Part shown: positions 1 to 10,438 of the stretch, in pieces
How positions within the stretch are numbered: position 1 is the stretch's first letter
How the letters are laid out: each line of letters starts with the position of its first letter
Source: Streptomyces chartreusis NRRL 3882
GTDB lineage: Bacteria > Actinomycetota > Actinomycetes > Streptomycetales > Streptomycetaceae
NCBI RefSeq assembly: GCF_900236475.1
Contig: NZ_LT963352.1
Location: forward strand, 4,820,001 to 4,884,000
DNA: 64,000 bases
Reading direction: 5' to 3'
Notes under the pieces: generated by a model
Databases searched by the model: none
What the model saw: only the letters and a program-made list of their open reading frames with translations
Told to the model about the DNA's origin: nothing
Program-made: the position numbers and the translations under genes

Positions 1-2787
<2,787 letters not shown>

Positions 2788-2872
2788 TTGCTCGCGTCCA
2801 CTGTGTTGGTTCTGAAACCACGAACAGCCCCATGCCATGGTCATGGTGTGGTGCGGCTGACAGTTTCATAGT

Positions 2873-2991
2873 GTTTCGGTGGTTATAGCGTAGGGGAAAC
2901 GCCCGGTTACATCCGAACCCGGAAGCTAAGCCTTACAGCGCCGATGGTACTGCAGGGGGGACCCTGTGGGAGAGTAGGACGCCGCCGAACT
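2873..2991 (+). rRNA. 5S ribosomal RNA
   Basis: About 119 nt with the typical actinomycete 5S start (gtttcggtggttatagcg) and end (gacgccgccgaac), which pair to form the terminal helix. It follows 23S after a short spacer, as in a normal rRNA operon, and is followed within 10 nt by a terminator hairpin. Confidence 0.97.
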
Positions 2992-2998
2992 ATTATTG

Positions 2999-3031
2999 AA
3001 AAGGCCCACACCTTACGGTGTGGGCCTTTTT
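2999..3031. terminator. Bidirectional intrinsic terminator between the rRNA operon and the response regulator gene
   Basis: A perfect stem (aaaaggcccacacc / ggtgtgggcctttt) with a 4-nt loop and a T run on both strands. On the plus strand it ends the rRNA transcript. On the minus strand it lies only 5 nt past the stop codon of the convergent response-regulator operon, so one hairpin serves both. Confidence 0.92.
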
Positions 3032-3036
3032 GCGTT

Positions 3037-3708
3037 TCACGACGGCTGTACCAGCTTGGTGTCGTACGCCAGGATCACCGCCTGAATGCGGTCACGGGAG
3101 CCGGTCTTCGCGAGGATCCGGCCCACGTGCGTTTTCACCGTCGACTCGGCCAGGTGCAGGCGCGTGGCTATCTCCGTGTTCGTCCAGCCCTTGCCGATGA
3201 CCGTGAGGATTTCGCGTTCCCGGTCGGTGAGGGAAGCGAGGCGTGGGTCCTCCTCGGGCGAGGTTTCCGTAGCCGGATCGGTCGGCAGGTGGTGGACGTA
3301 GGCGTCGAGGAGGCGGCGGGTGAGGCTGGGGGCCACGACGGCGTCGCCGGTGGCGACCGCGCGGATGCCGGCGAGGAGTTCCTCGGGTTGGGCGTCCTTG
3401 ACGAGGAAGCCTGAGGCTCCGGCGCGGAGGCCGGCGTAGGCGTACTCGTCCAGGTCGAAGGTGGTGACGATCAGGATGCGGGTGCGGTCGCCGGCGGCGG
3501 TGATGCGGCGGGTCGCCTCGATGCCGTCCAGGCCGGGCATGCGGATGTCCATGAGGACGACGTCGGGGTGGAGCTCCGCCGCCATGCGGACCGCTTCGCT
3601 GCCGTTCGCCGCCTCGCCCACGACCGTCATGTCGTCCTGGCTCTCCAGGAGCATGCGGGAGCCGAAACGCTGAAGGGGCTGGTCGTCGGCGATCAGGACC
3701 GTGGTCAC
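3037..3708 (-). CDS. NarL/LuxR-family response regulator
   Basis: A 223-aa two-domain response regulator. The receiver domain occupies about residues 1-120, with acidic pocket ADD at 7-9 and phospho-acceptor D54 in VLMDIRMPG. A LuxR-type DNA-binding helix-turn-helix covers about 155-215 (LTDREREIL, then IATRLHLAESTVKTHV). It would be phosphorylated by the histidine kinase encoded immediately upstream; the two genes overlap by 4 nt (ATGA). The next genes upstream encode an ABC exporter, so it most likely controls that transporter in response to an envelope signal. This is inference from operon structure; the signal is unknown. Confidence 0.93.
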   Translation of the reverse strand: MTTVLIADDQPLQRFGSRMLLESQDDMTVVGEAANGSEAVRMAAELHPDVVLMDIRMPGLDGIEATRRITAAGDRTRILIVTTFDLDEYAYAGLRAGASGFLVKDAQPEELLAGIRAVATGDAVVAPSLTRRLLDAYVHHLPTDPATETSPEEDPRLASLTDREREILTVIGKGWTNTEIATRLHLAESTVKTHVGRILAKTGSRDRIQAVILAYDTKLVQPS

Positions 3709-4949
3709 TGCGGGTTTTCCTCCGGGAGGTGTAGGCGGACGCGCCAGCCCTGCTCGGGGTGCGGGCGGGGGCCGGCCTCAAGTGTGCCGCCGTACAGGGC
3801 GGTTCGCTCGCGCATTCCGGGAAGGCCACGACCGCCTGGGGCCGGGCCGTCGGTTCGGCTGCCGGTGCCCGTGTCCGTGATTGTCACTGTCACCGCTGCC
3901 TTGTCCGCGTAGGACAGTTCTATCTGGGCGGTGGCGTCGGGGCCGGCGTGTTTGAGGGTGTTGGTGAGGGCTTCCTGGATGACGCGGTAGACCGTGAGCT
4001 GGCGGCCCGGGGGGAGGGTGGGGTTGCCGTGGGTGGTGGTGTGGACGGGGAGGCCTGCGGATCGGACGCCGTCGAGGAGGTGGTCGAGGTCCGCGAGGCC
4101 GGGTTGGGGGGTCAGGTCGGCCTGGTTCTGTTCGTCCTCCCGCATGACGTCCAGGACGCGGCGGAGTTCGGTGAGGGCCTGGCGGCTGGTGGTGGCGATG
4201 GCGTCGAGGGCCTGGGCGGCGCGTTCGGGGGACTTGGCGGCCGCGTATCTGCCGCCGTCGGCGAGGCCGGTGATGACGGAGAGGTTGTGGCCGATGATGT
4301 CGTGCATCTCGCGGGCGATGCGGGCGCGTTCGGCGGCGGTGGCGAGCTGGGCCTGCTGGTCGCGTTCGGTCTCCAGTCGGCGGGCGCGGTCCTCCAGGGC
4401 CTCGGTGTAGTTGCGGCGGGTGCGCACCGTGATGCCGATGAGGGCGGCCACGGTGATGGACATCAGCTGGGATCCGACCTGCTGGTCCCAGGTGCCCTCA
4501 CCGTGGCGGGCGACCGACACCAGGACGGGGGCGATCACCAGGGCTGTCGCCCACCACAGGTTGCGCAGGGCCCGGCGCAGGGCGATGTGGTAGACGACGG
4601 CGAGCTGGAGCAGGGCCGCCTGGAGGGCCGCGCCGGTCCAGGCGTTGACGAGGGCGAAGGGGGCCATGGCGACGAGGACGGCCCTGGGGTGGGTGCGTCG
4701 CCAGAGGAGGGGGACCGAGAAGCCGAGGGTCAGGGTGAGGAGCAGCCAGCCCGGGACGTCGAGATTGTGGGCGATGTTGCGCCAGCCGCCACCGACGTAG
4801 TCGATCAGGGCCGCGGTCACCCAGAAACCGGTGATGTGCAGGTCCCACAGCAGGGGGTGGCGTCGGTCGAAGGCGCGCACCCGGCGGGTGAGGCGGTGGG
4901 CGTACTCGGTGAGGGGCTCCGGCGCCCGGTCTTCCGTCACGGGGTCCAT
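3705..4949 (-). CDS. Sensor histidine kinase, HisKA_3 (NarL-type) family
   Basis: A 414-aa membrane kinase. Four or five hydrophobic segments lie between about residues 40 and 178, followed by a short coiled coil (190-212). The dimerisation/H-box is EMHDIIGHNL with phospho-acceptor H216, and a C-terminal HATPase domain ends in a glycine-rich ATP lid (about 370-390). This is the usual partner architecture for NarL/LuxR regulators. It shares an ATGA overlap with the downstream regulator and sits 24 nt after the ABC permease stop. No extracytoplasmic sensor domain is evident, so sensing is probably within the membrane, as in bacitracin- or lantibiotic-type detector kinases (inference). Confidence 0.92.
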   Translation of the reverse strand: MDPVTEDRAPEPLTEYAHRLTRRVRAFDRRHPLLWDLHITGFWVTAALIDYVGGGWRNIAHNLDVPGWLLLTLTLGFSVPLLWRRTHPRAVLVAMAPFALVNAWTGAALQAALLQLAVVYHIALRRALRNLWWATALVIAPVLVSVARHGEGTWDQQVGSQLMSITVAALIGITVRTRRNYTEALEDRARRLETERDQQAQLATAAERARIAREMHDIIGHNLSVITGLADGGRYAAAKSPERAAQALDAIATTSRQALTELRRVLDVMREDEQNQADLTPQPGLADLDHLLDGVRSAGLPVHTTTHGNPTLPPGRQLTVYRVIQEALTNTLKHAGPDATAQIELSYADKAAVTVTITDTGTGSRTDGPAPGGRGLPGMRERTALYGGTLEAGPRPHPEQGWRVRLHLPEENPQ

Positions 4950-4973
4950 CGTGCGGGTTTCCGATGCCTCGTG

Positions 4974-5753
4974 TCAGACGTCTCGGCGTCGTAGGACCGC
5001 AGCGGCCAGTGTGAGGGTCGCCGTCGTCCACAGGATCATGGCGAGGAGGGCGGTGCCCGGGGAGGCCGTGCCGGGCAGGGGCTGGGCGGTGGTGAGGGTC
5101 TCCAGGGCCTTGCCGGGGAAGTAGCGGACGGCGTCGTCGACGATCTCGTACGGGAGCATGGCCAGGACCTCCGGGACGATCATGATGAGGCCGATGAAGA
5201 CGCCGATGGCCATCGGGACCGAGCGGACGAGGGCGCCGATGCCGAGGGCGAGGACGGCGAGCAGGGTGAGGCCGGCCGCGTTGCCGACGAGGGCGCGCAG
5301 GACGCCGGGATCCCCGAGGGAGGCCGCCTGGTCGGTGCCGGAGAGGAAGGACTGGGCGAGGGGGAAGGTGATCAGGTTCGTCAGCAGGGTGAGGGGGAAG
5401 GCGATCGCGGCCAGGACGGCTGCCTTGGACCACAGGACGGGCAGGCGGCGTGGGACGGCGGTCATCGTGGCGCGGATCTGGCCCGTGGAGTACTCGCCGG
5501 CCGTGGCGAGGACGCCCAGCACGCCGAGGTTGATCGTGGCGAACTGGGTGCCGAGGAGGATGAAGAGGACCGTGTCCATCCCGCCCTCGTCGCTGCCGTC
5601 GTAGGCGGCGGCCAGGCCCGCGCCCATGGCGACGGTGAGGGCGCTGGTGGCGATGAGGGTGATCCAGGTGGAGCGCAGGGTCCGGAGCTTGTGCCACTCG
5701 GAGCGCAGGACGCGGGCCGGGGTCACGCGGTAGGGGAGGGTCGCCGTGGTCAT
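4974..5753 (-). CDS. ABC transporter permease (ABC-2 type)
   Basis: A 259-aa integral membrane protein with about six transmembrane segments. The start is taken at 5753 (MTTATLPYRVTPARVLRSEW) because this methionine overlaps the stop of the ATPase gene in an ATGA junction and the N-terminus ARVLRSEWHKL is typical of this permease group. The frame stays open far upstream, but that part is antisense or out-of-frame to the ATPase gene and is not coding. It pairs with the adjacent ATPase, probably to export a drug, peptide or lipid; substrate unknown. Confidence 0.9.
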   Translation of the reverse strand: MTTATLPYRVTPARVLRSEWHKLRTLRSTWITLIATSALTVAMGAGLAAAYDGSDEGGMDTVLFILLGTQFATINLGVLGVLATAGEYSTGQIRATMTAVPRRLPVLWSKAAVLAAIAFPLTLLTNLITFPLAQSFLSGTDQAASLGDPGVLRALVGNAAGLTLLAVLALGIGALVRSVPMAIGVFIGLIMIVPEVLAMLPYEIVDDAVRYFPGKALETLTTAQPLPGTASPGTALLAMILWTTATLTLAAAVLRRRDV

Positions 5754-6670
5754 GCTGCCGCTCCTTCGAGGGTCGCCGTGTACTCGACCGCGTCGCGGGT
5801 GAGGTCCATGAAGGCCTCTTCCAGGGAGGCGGCGTTGGGGGTCAGTTCGTAGACGGGGATGCCGTGGGCGGCTGCCGTGCGGCCGATGTGTTCGGCGTCC
5901 GTGCCGCGGACCTGGAGGGTGCCGGGGGTGTCGGTGGTGATGTCGACGCCGGGGGCGGCGAGGAGGCGTACGAGGTCGGAGGACTGCGGGGTGACGACCT
6001 TGACGGTGCCGGCGCCCGAGTCGCGTACGAAGTCGGTGACCGTGGTGTCGGCGAGGAGCCGGCCGCGGCCGATGATGACCAGGTGCTCGGCGGTGAGGGC
6101 CATCTCGCTCATCAGGTGGGAGGAGACGAGGACGGTGCGGCCCTCGGCGGCGAGGGACTTGAGGAGGTTGCGGATCCACAGCACGCCCTCCGGGTCGAGA
6201 CCGTTGACCGGCTCGTCGAGGATGAGCGTGGCCGGGTCGCCGAGCAGGGCGGCGGCGATGCCGAGGCGTTGGCCCATGCCGAGGGAGAAGCCCTTGACGC
6301 GGCGGTGGGCCACCTCGGTCAGGCCGGTGAGGCCGAGGACCTGTTCGACCCGTGCCCGGGGGATGCCGTGGGTGAGGGCGAGGGCGCGCAGGTGGTGGTA
6401 GGCCGTGCGGCCGGGGTGGACGGAGCGGGCCTCCAGCAGGGCGCCGACCTCCGTGAGGGGCGCGGGGTGGGCGGCGTAGGAGCGTCCGCCCACGGTCGCG
6501 TGTCCCCGGGTGGGGGCGTCGAGGCCGAGGAGCATGCGCATCGTCGTGGACTTGCCGGCGCCGTTCGGGCCGAGGAAGCCGGTGACGGTGCCGGGGCGGA
6601 CGGTGAAGGACAGGTCCGTGACGACCGTCCGGTCGCCGTAGCGTTTGGTCAGTTCGTGTGCCGTCAGCAT
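5750..6670 (-). CDS. ABC transporter ATP-binding protein
   Basis: A 306-aa ATPase. Walker A is GPNGAGKST (about 34-42). The signature is SLGMGQ in place of LSGGQ, which is common in this drug-exporter branch. Walker B is ATLILDEPVNGLDP. The start at 6670 (MLTAHELTKRYGDR) places the first beta strand at the N-terminus; a longer in-frame start exists at 6766 but adds a low-complexity tail. It is the first gene of the ATPase-permease-kinase-regulator operon and is divergent from the GNAT gene across 94 nt. The order suggests a self-regulating resistance or detoxification module. Confidence 0.92.
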   Translation of the reverse strand: MLTAHELTKRYGDRTVVTDLSFTVRPGTVTGFLGPNGAGKSTTMRMLLGLDAPTRGHATVGGRSYAAHPAPLTEVGALLEARSVHPGRTAYHHLRALALTHGIPRARVEQVLGLTGLTEVAHRRVKGFSLGMGQRLGIAAALLGDPATLILDEPVNGLDPEGVLWIRNLLKSLAAEGRTVLVSSHLMSEMALTAEHLVIIGRGRLLADTTVTDFVRDSGAGTVKVVTPQSSDLVRLLAAPGVDITTDTPGTLQVRGTDAEHIGRTAAAHGIPVYELTPNAASLEEAFMDLTRDAVEYTATLEGAAA

Positions 6671-6764
6671 GCTTCGATGCTCGTGCGTGCGGGGGCGGCG
6701 GGCGTCGGACCGGCGGTGGTAATCGGGGTGAGGCGTGTCGTACCCGGGTACTACCGTTGCCGGC

Positions 6765-7334
6765 ATGAGCTATGTGATCCGGTCCGTCCGTGCTGATGAG
6801 TGGCCTGCGGCGAAGGAGCTGCGGCTCGCGGCGCTGCGGGATCCGGTGGCGCACCTGGCCTTCCTGGAGACGTACGAGGAGGCCGCGGCCAGGCCGGACT
6901 CCTTCTGGCGGGAGCGGACGGCCGGTGCCGCCGAAGGGGCGGACCGGGCGCAGCAGATCATCGCCGAGGGGCCGGACGGGCGGTGGGTGGGGACGCTGAC
7001 CGTGCTCGTGGAGGAGCCCGGGACGACGGACTGGGCCGGGTTTCCCGTGGAGCGGAAGCAGGGGCATGTCGTCGGCGTGTTCGTGCGGCCCGAGGAGCGC
7101 GGGAGTGGGCTCACCGAGGTGCTGTTCGACGCGGCCCTGGAGTGGGCGTGGGGGCGGGGGCTGGAGCGGGTGCGGCTCATCGTGCACGAGGAGAACGGGC
7201 GGGCGCAGCGGTTCTACCGCCGGGCCGGGTTCCTGCCGAGCGGGTTGGCCGTGCCGCTCGGGGACTCGGGGGAGCGGGAGTTGGAGTTCGTGCTCGAGCG
7301 AAGCTCCGTGGGGGTGCCCTTCTCAGACCGGTAG
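6765..7334 (+). CDS. GNAT-family N-acetyltransferase
   Basis: A 189-aa acetyltransferase. Motif A is readable (VVGVFVRPEERGSG, an R/QxxGxG/A-type acetyl-CoA loop at about 104-117), followed by the late motif ENGRAQRFYRRAGF. The ATG at 6765 (MSYVIRSVRADEWP) is chosen because it begins the first GNAT strand; a GTG at 6735 would add ten unlikely residues. No clear ribosome-binding site precedes it, so the transcript may be leaderless. The last codons run into a repeat-like sequence (7291-7304), and the stop overlaps by 12 nt the convergent gene at 7323. Acceptor substrate unknown. Confidence 0.85.
   Translation: MSYVIRSVRADEWPAAKELRLAALRDPVAHLAFLETYEEAAARPDSFWRERTAGAAEGADRAQQIIAEGPDGRWVGTLTVLVEEPGTTDWAGFPVERKQGHVVGVFVRPEERGSGLTEVLFDAALEWAWGRGLERVRLIVHEENGRAQRFYRRAGFLPSGLAVPLGDSGERELEFVLERSSVGVPFSDR
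7291..7315. repeat. Fragment of a dispersed Streptomyces hairpin repeat inside the GNAT 3' end
   Basis: The 14-mer tgctcgagcgaagc at 7291-7304, followed by a ggggg-tgcc stretch, matches in reverse complement the core of the full repeat at 19537-19585. Here it lies within the last codons of the GNAT gene, at the convergent junction with the VirD4-like gene. Confidence 0.45.
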
Positions 7335-9011
7335 TTCGTCGTGCGGCCAGCGGGCGCGGCCCTGTTCGCGGGAGCGGAGCAGGGCCAGGGTCGGCATGCC
7401 CCGGTCCGCTCCGGTGGCCAGCAGCTCCGGGAGCTGGGGAAGCGGGGCCACGGCGGCGACGTCGTCCAGGACGAGCGTGAATGGTGGGTCGAGGCGACCG
7501 GAGGATGACCGTTCGGCCATGCGCCGGCCGCGCTCGACCACGCTGGAGACGAGGGCCGTCAGGAGGGGCATCGCGCCCGGCTTCGTCCTGGGGTCCTCGA
7601 TGGATTCACCCACCACATAAAGCGTGCCCCCTTCATGGACGAAGGAATCCAGGGCGAGGGCATCATTTCGGTTGGGAGTGCAAGCCTCGCGGATATTGAC
7701 CGTGGAGAGGGCCGCGAGGGCACGGGTCGTCAGCTGCTGGGCCATGTCCCGGCGTTCGGGGTGGGCGGTGAGGGCGCCTTCGAGTTCGCCCGCGGAGCCG
7801 GGGGCGGCCTTGGGGTTGGTACGGAGGATGCGTACGGCGTCCTGGATCTGGGTGCCCTGGGACCAGCGGTGGACGTGGCGGATGGTGCGGCCGTCGATGG
7901 CGGCGGCGTGCAGGTAGCTCCGCAGGAGTGTCTCGGCGGTGTCGCCGAGGGCCTGGTCGAGTTTGGCGGTGGGGCGGACGGGGGTGAGGAGGGCGGTGGC
8001 TCGTTGGGTTGCCGTCGCCTTGTCCTCGCAGCCGGCTGTGGGGGACCAGTGGAGGCGGGCCGGGGTGGAGCAGAGGTGGGTGGGGTCGTAGAGGTGGGTG
8101 GGGCCCAGTTTGGCCCGGGCGTCCTTGGTCTCCTGCCAGAGGGCGGGGTTCGAGGTGACGATGAGGGCTGGGCCCTCCGCGTCGCGTACCGCCTGGGTGG
8201 CGGTCGTCTGGCGGGTCTCCCTCGGGGCTACGAGGATTCTTTCCCACCCGTTCACCCGGTCCTGCCCGAACAGGGGGGCCGGGGTCGTGGGCGCGGCCGC
8301 CGCGTCGGGGGCCGCGCGGCGGGGGGTGGGGACGTCGTGCTGCGTCGGCGCGGGGGTGCTGTGGTGCGTCGGTGCGCTGGCCGTGTGCGGCGGCGGTGGC
8401 GTCTGTACGTCGTGTGGTGAGGGCGTGGGCGCCGTGTACTGCGTCGGCGTCGGCGTGCCGTGTGGGGGCGAGGCCGGGGTCGGTACGCCGTGTTGGGCCG
8501 GTGCCGGCGTCGGTGCGCCGGGCTGGGGCGATGTCGGTGTCCCGTGCTGCCCCGTCGCCGGCACCTCGTGCTGCGTCGGCCCTCCCTCGTACGCAACCCT
8601 CGCCGCACCCGGAGGTGCCGCAGATGCCGCCCGCTCCGCACGGCGCCTCGCCCGGACCGCCCGCCATCTGGCCAGCGTGCCCATCACGAACACCGCCAGG
8701 ACGATCAGGATCATCAGCTGGCCGATGAACAGGCCCCAGAACAGGCCGTAGCCCGAGAGTTCGCCGGGGGGTGTGTCGGGCCAGGCGCCGGGGATGTCGT
8801 GGGGCTGGGCGATGAGGCCGCGCATGGCGAGGGGCGTGCGGGTGAAGGTGACGCCGGACGGCCAGGAGCCGTGGGCGAACAGGGCGGCGAGGCCGGTGGC
8901 CGTCCACACCAGCAGGGTCATGCCGAGGAGGAACGCGAGTATGCCGACCAGCAGGCCGTCGGGGATGCCTCCCTGGCTCTCGCGCTGGATGCGGCGGTCG
9001 TCCGGTCTCAC
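7323..9011 (-). CDS. VirD4/TraG-like coupling protein with degenerate P-loop
   Basis: A 562-aa protein at the end of the type IV secretion-like operon. Two transmembrane helices (about 17-45 and 93-113) are followed by a Pro/Thr/Gln/His-rich linker (about 145-235) built from imperfect PTP-QHG-type repeats, then an ATPase-like domain. Position, topology and the C-terminal strand TLVLDDVAAV followed by ADRGMPTLALLRSREQ resemble VirD4/TraG coupling proteins. Where the Walker A loop should be, the text reads ILVAPRETRQTTA, with no GxGKS/T; the Walker B acid is DD. It may therefore act as a non-hydrolysing partner or substrate adaptor. GTG start with GGAGGA upstream. The family assignment is inferred from context and remote resemblance. 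Confidence 0.72.
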   Translation of the reverse strand: MRPDDRRIQRESQGGIPDGLLVGILAFLLGMTLLVWTATGLAALFAHGSWPSGVTFTRTPLAMRGLIAQPHDIPGAWPDTPPGELSGYGLFWGLFIGQLMILIVLAVFVMGTLARWRAVRARRRAERAASAAPPGAARVAYEGGPTQHEVPATGQHGTPTSPQPGAPTPAPAQHGVPTPASPPHGTPTPTQYTAPTPSPHDVQTPPPPHTASAPTHHSTPAPTQHDVPTPRRAAPDAAAAPTTPAPLFGQDRVNGWERILVAPRETRQTTATQAVRDAEGPALIVTSNPALWQETKDARAKLGPTHLYDPTHLCSTPARLHWSPTAGCEDKATATQRATALLTPVRPTAKLDQALGDTAETLLRSYLHAAAIDGRTIRHVHRWSQGTQIQDAVRILRTNPKAAPGSAGELEGALTAHPERRDMAQQLTTRALAALSTVNIREACTPNRNDALALDSFVHEGGTLYVVGESIEDPRTKPGAMPLLTALVSSVVERGRRMAERSSSGRLDPPFTLVLDDVAAVAPLPQLPELLATGADRGMPTLALLRSREQGRARWPHDELPV

Positions 9012-9022
9012 GCGTCCTCCCC

Positions 9023-10432
9023 CTACGCCACCGTCGATTCGGAGTCACCCAGGTGGTGTTCCACGAAGGCCGCCGCGCGTTCCTCCGCCTCGAGTTCGGC
9101 GGCGCGCAGGGCGTCGTCCTCGAGGTCGGCGGAGGACTCGGTCATCGCGCGGTCGGTGAACACCAGGGGGCGTTCGGTCTCCGTGACCAGGTGTTTGACG
9201 ACCTGGACGTTGCCGTTGACGTCCCAGACGGCGATGCCGGGGGTGAGGGTCGGGATGATCTCGACCGCCCAGCGGGGCAGGCCGAGGACCCGGCCCGTGG
9301 CCCTCGCCTCGTCGGCCTTCTGGGCGTAGATCGTCCGCGTCGAGGCCATCTTCAGGATCGCCGCCGCCTCCTTCGCCGCCGCGCCGTCCACCACGTCGGA
9401 CAGGTGGTGGACGACCGCCACGAACGACAGGCCCAGTCGCCGGCCGAACTTCAGCAGGCGCTGGAAGAGCTGGGCCACGAAGGGGCTGTTGATGATGTGC
9501 CAGGCCTCCTCGACCAGGAAGATGCGCTTCTTCCGGTCGGGGCGGATCCAGGTGTGCTCCAGCCACACGCCGACGATCGCCATGAGGATGGGCATGGCGA
9601 TGGAGTTGCGGTCGATGTGGGACAGGTCGAAGACGATGAGCGGGGCGTCCAGGTCGATGCCGACCGTCGTCGGGCCGTCGAACATGCCGCGCAGGTCACC
9701 GTCGACCAGGCGGTCCAGGACCAGGGCCACGTCCAGGCCCCAGGCCCGTACGTCGTCTATGGCGACGTTCATCGCCTCGGCCGACTCGGGCTCGGGGTGG
9801 CGCAGCTGCTCGACGATGTCGGTGAGGACCGGCTGGCGGTCGACGATGGTCTCGTTGACGTAGGCGTGCGCGACCTTCAGGGCGAAGCCGGAGCGTTCGT
9901 CCAGGCCGTGGCCCATCGCGACCTCGATGATCGTGCGGAGCAGCGCGAGCTGGCCCGTCGTCGTGATCGCGGGGTCGAGCGGGTTGAGGCGGATCCCCAT
10001 GTCCAGGGCCGCCATCGGGTCCAGGCGGATGGGAGTTATCCCCAGCTCCTGGGCGATGAGGTTCCATTCACCCACCCCGTCCTCGCCCTGGGCGTCCAGC
10101 ACGACGACCTGACGGTCGCGGAAGCGGAGCTGGCGCAGGACGTACGTCTTCTCCAGCGCCGACTTGCCGTTGCCGGACTCGCCGAGGACCAGCCAGTGGG
10201 GTGCGGGGAGCTGCTGGCCGTACAGCTGGAAGGGGTCGTAGATGTAGCCCTTCCCGGAGTACACCTCGCGGCCGATGATGACGCCGGAGTCGCCGAGGCC
10301 GGGGGCGGCGGTCGGGAGGTAGACCGCCTGGGCCTGGCCCGTGGACGTGCGCACCGGGAGCCGGGTCGTCTCGACCTTCCCGAAGAGGAAGGACGTGAAG
10401 GCGTCGGTGAGGACGGACAGCGGGTCCCGCAT
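9023..10432 (-). CDS. VirB4-like ATPase (C-terminal motor domain)
   Basis: A 469-aa cytoplasmic ATPase. Walker A is GESGNGKSA (about 83-91) and Walker B IFLVEEAWHII, followed by the FGRRLGLSFVAVVHHLSD region that characterises VirB4/TraC proteins. It corresponds to the motor half of canonical VirB4; the N-terminal half appears to be encoded by the next gene upstream (10439-11995). It would power pilus or secretion-channel assembly. It lies 6 nt from the upstream gene and 11 nt from the VirD4-like gene, consistent with one transcript. Confidence 0.87.
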   Translation of the reverse strand: MRDPLSVLTDAFTSFLFGKVETTRLPVRTSTGQAQAVYLPTAAPGLGDSGVIIGREVYSGKGYIYDPFQLYGQQLPAPHWLVLGESGNGKSALEKTYVLRQLRFRDRQVVVLDAQGEDGVGEWNLIAQELGITPIRLDPMAALDMGIRLNPLDPAITTTGQLALLRTIIEVAMGHGLDERSGFALKVAHAYVNETIVDRQPVLTDIVEQLRHPEPESAEAMNVAIDDVRAWGLDVALVLDRLVDGDLRGMFDGPTTVGIDLDAPLIVFDLSHIDRNSIAMPILMAIVGVWLEHTWIRPDRKKRIFLVEEAWHIINSPFVAQLFQRLLKFGRRLGLSFVAVVHHLSDVVDGAAAKEAAAILKMASTRTIYAQKADEARATGRVLGLPRWAVEIIPTLTPGIAVWDVNGNVQVVKHLVTETERPLVFTDRAMTESSADLEDDALRAAELEAEERAAAFVEHHLGDSESTVA

Positions 10433-10438
10433 CAGGTC

